From contig JADBJJ010000027.1 of NCBI GenBank assembly GCA_014874475.1, positions 334,298 to 398,297 of the forward strand: a stretch of DNA of 64,000 nucleotides, in the 5' to 3' direction. The notes beneath the pieces were generated by a model. The model did no database searches, was not told the DNA's origin, and saw only the letters and a program-made list of their open reading frames with translations. The translations under genes and the position numbers were made by a program. Position 1 is the stretch's first letter. The number at the start of each line of letters is the position of its first letter. This document shows, piece by piece, positions 60,797-64,000 of this stretch. This DNA is from Chloroflexota bacterium (lineage in GTDB: Bacteria > Chloroflexota > Anaerolineae > B4-G1 > DUEL01).

Positions 60797-62857
60797 ATGG
60801 ACTACCGAAACATTCTCACCGTCTGTCCCTACTGCGGCACCGGATGCGGCCTCTACATCCAGGTGCTGGACGGCGCAATCGTCGGGGTGTTGCCGGCGAA
60901 GGAACATCCTATCAGCCAGGGAAAGTTGTGCATTAAGGGCTGGAACGCCACGGCCTTCGTCCGCCACCCGGACCGGCTGACGACGCCCCTGATCCGGGAG
61001 GGCGACGGTTTCCGGGAAGCATCGTGGGACGAGGCGCTGAGCCTGGTCGCGGAGCGGCTGCTCCACATCCGCGATACCTGGGGCCCCGACGCTCTGGGCT
61101 TCCTGGTTTCCGCCCGGTGCACCAACGAGGAGAACTACCTGGCTCAGAAACTGGCCCGCGCCGTCTTTAAAACCAACAATGTGGACCACTGCGCCCGTCT
61201 CTGACACGCCCCCACGGTGGCCGGTCTGGCCGCCGCATTCGGGAGCGGGGCGATGACCAACTCTGTCCCGGAGTTCAGCGAGCACACCCGCTGTTTTCTC
61301 ATCACTGGCTCCAACACCACGGAGGCCCATCCCCTCATCGCCAGCCACATTATGAAGGCAAAGGATCGGGGGGCCAAGGTTATCGTGGTGGACCCGCGCA
61401 AGGTACAGATAGCCCGATTGGCGGACCTTTACCTGCAGCCTCGCCCCGGCACCGATGTCGCCTGGCTCAACGGTCTGATGTACGTCATCGTCACCGAGGA
61501 ACTGGCTGACCAGGAGTTCATAGAAAAGCGGACTGAGGGGTTTGAGGAGATGTGGCGGGTGGTCCAGGGGTATCCGCCGGAGCGGGTGGAGGAGATTACC
61601 GGCATTCCGGCGGAGGACCTGCGTGCCGCAGCGCGGATGTACGCCCAGAACAAACCCGCCGCTATCCTCTACACGATGGGCATCACTCAGCACACCACCG
61701 GCGTGGATAACGTCAAGTGTATCGCCAATCTGGCGATGCTCACCGGCAATCTGGGCATCCCTGGCGGCGGCGTTAACCCTCTGCGGGGCCAGAACAACGT
61801 CCAGGGCGCTTGTGATATGGGGGGTCTCCCCAACGTCTACCCGGCCTATCAGCCCGTCAACTCGCCGGAGGCGAAAGCCAAGTTTGAGGCCATCTGGGGC
61901 GTGGAGGGGCTATCTGATAAAGTCGGCCTGACCGTCGTGGAGATGGTCCACGCTGCAGGCGAAGGGCACCTACGGAGCCTCTATGTAATGGGCGAAAACC
62001 CCCTGCTCTCCGACCCCGACATTGGGCACGCGCGGGAGTCTCTGGAGAAATTGGATTTCCTGGTCGTCCAGGATATCTTTCTGACAGAGACAGCCGAACT
62101 GGCCCACGTCGTCCTGCCGGCCGCAACCTTTGCCGAGAAAGAGGGCACCTTCACTGCTACCGACCGGCGCATCCAGCGGGTTCGCAAGGCCGTGGACCCG
62201 CCGGGTCAAGCGAAAGCCGACTGGGAAATCCTTTGCCTGCTGGCCCGGCGGCTGGGCGCGGCGGGTTTTGACTTCGCCTCTCCCGAGGAGATTATGGCCG
62301 AAATCGCCCGCGTCGCGCCGTCCTACGGCGGCGTCACCTACGAGCGGCTGGACCGGGAGGGCCTCCTGCGGTGGCCCGTGCCGTCGGCTGACCATCCCGG
62401 TACGCCGTACCTTCACAAGGAGAAATTCACCCGGGGTCTGGGGCGCTTCTTCGCTGTGGAGTTTCAGGAACCGGCAGAATTGCCCGACGAGGAGTATCCG
62501 TTCATTCTGACCACGGGCCGCATTATATTCCAGTACCACACCGGCACGATGAGTCGCCGGTCGCCCAAACTGGAGCAGGAGGCGCCGGAGCCGTACGTGG
62601 AGATGCATCCGGACGACGCTGCCCGCATCGGTCTGGACGGCGCGCAGCGGGTGCGGGTGGTCAGCCGTCGGGGCGAGATTGAGGTTGCGGTGCGGCTGAC
62701 CGAGCGCATCCGGCCCGGCGTCGTCTTCATCCCCTTCCACTACGCGGAGGCGGCAGCCAACGTGCTCACCCACGCTGCACTGGACCCCGTCGCCAAAATC
62801 CCGGAACTGAAGGTCTGCGCGGTGTGGGTGGAGCGGGTTGTGAAAGATGAAGAGTGA
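60797..62857 (+). CDS. fdhF: Selenocysteine formate dehydrogenase, catalytic (Mo/W) subunit
   Basis: 686 residues reading TGA 61202-61204 as Sec136 in DHCARL-Sec-HAPTVAGL, the same place as Sec140 of E. coli FdhF, with the conserved following His. N-terminal [4Fe-4S] motif CPYCGTGCG...C; molybdopterin domain ITGSNTTEAHP, GENPLLSDPD, TTGRIIFQYHTGTMSRRS. Oxidises formate with a Mo/W-bis-PGD centre. mobA and hypA follow. Confidence 0.95.
61202..61235 (+). promoter_or_regulatory. Sec codon and SECIS hairpin in fdhF
   Basis: TGA (61202-61204); after 10 nt CGGTGGCC (61215-61222) pairs with GGCCGCCG (61228-61235), one T-G wobble, loop GGTCT (61223-61227). 18 nt from TGA to loop, as in E. coli fdhF from memory. 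Confidence 0.85.
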
Positions 62858-62870
62858 AACGTGAAACGCG

Positions 62871-63212
62871 ATGCATGAACTCTCTGTGACTCAATCTATT
62901 CTGGATATCGCCCTGGCTCACGCGAAAGAGGCCGGGGCGAGTCGTATTTTAAAGGTGAATTTGGTGGTTGGGGAACTCTCCGGGCTGGTCGGGGAGTATA
63001 TCCAGTTCTATTTTGACTTCATCAGCCAGGGGACCCCGGCGGAAGGGGCGGAGTTGACTTTCCGATATGTGCCGGCCCGGTTTCGCTGTCTGGACTGCGG
63101 GACTGAGTATGAGCCGGATGGCACGGACTGGACCTGCCCCCAGTGCGGCGCGCTGCGGCCCATCGCGATCGGGGGAAAGGAACTGCTGGTAGAGAGCATA
63201 GAGGTAGATTGA
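62871..63212 (+). CDS. hypA: HypA-like nickel/maturation factor
   Basis: 113 residues. MHELSVTQSIL (Ni-binding N-terminal His2) and zinc site CLDCG...CPQCG. Delivers nickel to [NiFe]-hydrogenases; no hydrogenase genes are in the window, so it presumably serves one elsewhere. No clear SD; the spacer before the ATG contains a GAAACGCGA-type word. Confidence 0.92.
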   Translation: MHELSVTQSILDIALAHAKEAGASRILKVNLVVGELSGLVGEYIQFYFDFISQGTPAEGAELTFRYVPARFRCLDCGTEYEPDGTDWTCPQCGALRPIAIGGKELLVESIEVD

Positions 63213-63250
63213 CAAGGCGCAGGTCGCAGGGCTCAGAGAGCAGGGGGGCG

Positions 63251-63844
63251 ATGGGGCAGTTGCCGGTGACTGGTGTAGTGCTGGCAGGCGGGGCCAGTCA
63301 GCGGATGGGCCGAAATAAGGCCTTCCTGGAGTTGAGGGGCCGTCCGCTCATTGCTCACGTCCTGGACCGGATGGTGGAAGTCTGCGAAGAGGTCCTGATT
63401 GTCGCCAACGACATCCCCCGGTACACCAGCCTGGGCGTCCAGGTGGTGCCGGATGTCTTCCCCGGGGTGGGGGTCCTGGGCGGCCTGCACGCAGGGCTCC
63501 AGGCCGCCCAGTATGACCTGATCCTGGCCGTCGGCTGCGATATGCCCTTCCTGAATCCGACTCTGCTGCGGGCCTTCGCGGCCTGGGCAGAAGGGTACGA
63601 TGTGGCCGCGCTCCGGCACGGGGAGCAGGTGGAGACCCTCCACGCGGCCTACCGACGTACCTGTCTCCCCGCAATGGAGGCCGCTATACGGGCCGGCGAA
63701 CGGCGGATCATTTCTTTTTTCCCGGATGTCCGAGTCCGTTACATCGCTCCGGAGGAGGCTGCGGCGCTGGACCCCGGCCTGCGCTCTTTTCGCAATGTCA
63801 ACACTCCCGAAGAGTGGGAGGAGATACTGCGGTCATTGGGATAA
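63251..63844 (+). CDS. mobA: Molybdenum cofactor guanylyltransferase
   Basis: 197 residues. VVLAGGASQRMGRNKAFLELRG (in two parts), PDVFPGVGVLGGLHAGL and CDMPFLNP. Adds GMP to molybdopterin to make the bis-PGD cofactor used by FdhF. ATG 63251 is preferred over a frame extending upstream into hypA. Confidence 0.93.
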   Translation: MGQLPVTGVVLAGGASQRMGRNKAFLELRGRPLIAHVLDRMVEVCEEVLIVANDIPRYTSLGVQVVPDVFPGVGVLGGLHAGLQAAQYDLILAVGCDMPFLNPTLLRAFAAWAEGYDVAALRHGEQVETLHAAYRRTCLPAMEAAIRAGERRIISFFPDVRVRYIAPEEAAALDPGLRSFRNVNTPEEWEEILRSLG

Positions 63845-63883
63845 ATTTCCAGATAAGTGGAGGTCGGTTTTGGGTTACAAGGC

Positions 63884-63939
63884 TTGACAGAGCGGGCGCA
63901 TCTGGGCTATAATCAGAACAAGCGTTCTATTATCAGAAC
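63884..63939 (+). promoter_or_regulatory. Consensus promoter with SOS-box-like operator
   Basis: TTGACA (63884-63889), 18-nt spacer, TATAAT (63908-63913), then GAACAAGCGTTC (63916-63927), matching the Gram-positive LexA core GAAC-N4-GTTC, followed by a repeated ATCAGAAC half-site (to 63939). Confidence 0.7.
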
Positions 63940-63960
63940 TGTACCCCGGAGGAAGCCCGA

Positions 63961-64000
63961 TGCGCCAGATGCTGGAGTATCAGGCCGACCGCATTGAGGC
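63961..64000 (+). CDS. Start of a gene running off the window (unknown)
   Basis: ATG at 63961 with GGAGG upstream, visible residues MRQMLEYQADRIEA. Too short to identify; resembles the N-terminus of FtsK-type translocases of Chloroflexota in my memory, which is a weak guess. Confidence 0.5.

Noticed and set aside
60797..62857. fdhF as a frameshifted or split gene
   Set aside because: In-frame TGA at the E. coli Sec140 position followed by an E. coli-like SECIS; no other break.
62871..63212. Hydrogenase genes inferred from hypA
   Set aside because: No NiFe hydrogenase subunit is encoded in the window.
53939..63844. sHdr-type sulfur oxidation cluster
   Set aside because: Despite the LplA-like gene, there is no LbpA, no duplicated hdrC/hdrB pair and no TusA/DsrE; the presence of fdh and mvhD points to formate.
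1..64000. tRNA, rRNA, CRISPR, prophage or replication origin
   Set aside because: Spacers were read and none shows a tRNA cloverleaf, regular 24-47-bp repeats, phage genes or DnaA-box clusters.

Overview
The window looks like a chromosomal segment of a probably thermophilic, anaerobic member of the Chloroflexota (Anaerolineae-like). This is inferred from GC-rich codon use, an archaeal-type isopentenyl phosphate kinase beside mevalonate kinase, very long multi-GAF hybrid kinases, DUF4388/small-GTPase pairs and selenoprotein formate/heterodisulfide-reductase-type redox enzymes. No 16S rRNA or taxonomic marker has been searched, so the phylum call is an inference. I found no tRNA, rRNA, CRISPR array, prophage or intact insertion sequence.

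Left part (1-15.6 kb, all + strand). The 3' part of guaA is followed by a signalling and lipid-like island: DUF4388 protein, CvnD/MglA-like small GTPase, alpha/beta hydrolase, V4R-domain protein, left-handed beta-helix protein, a protein closely resembling cyanobacterial acyl-ACP reductase (AAR), a receiver/degenerate-GGDEF protein, a 1881-residue hybrid histidine kinase with seven GAF domains, a single-domain receiver, a second alpha/beta hydrolase and a membrane protein.

15.6-30 kb (mostly - strand). HtrA-type protease, YqeY, GNAT, ribosomal protein S21; a metal-uptake operon (Fur-family regulator, CbiM, ZnuA/TroA-like binding protein, CbiQ, CbiO); PIG-L deacetylase (+); a lipoprotein glycoside hydrolase; a TPR protein; a decayed transposase; and a FecBCD-type importer with a PadR regulator.

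30-41 kb (+). rpsO-pnp, signal peptidase I, a PerM/AI-2E-type permease fused to two GNAT domains, a 56-residue protein, DUF3786, M50 protease, HD protein, DUF4013 membrane protein, TyrA-like dehydrogenase, glycosyltransferase and a receiver protein.

41-53.8 kb (-). Nnr, PcrA/UvrD helicase, a NarL-type two-component pair, isopentenyl phosphate kinase, mevalonate kinase, a DPPR-synthase-like UbiA prenyltransferase, a pseudo-receiver with Glu in place of the phospho-acceptor Asp, pyrophosphatase, RNase D and MgtE.

53.9-63.8 kb (+). The most notable region: mvhD - lplA-like - hdrC - hdrB - hdrA - mvhD - fdhB - small ORF - fdhF - hypA - mobA. Both hdrA and fdhF contain an in-frame TGA at a position expected for selenocysteine. 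Each TGA is followed by a hairpin with a GGTC apical loop that fits a bacterial SECIS. Together the genes encode a predicted formate-dependent, flavin-bifurcating HdrABC-MvhD-FdhAB complex with its own cofactor-maturation genes. The window ends at the start of another gene behind a consensus promoter carrying a Gram-positive-type SOS-box-like operator.
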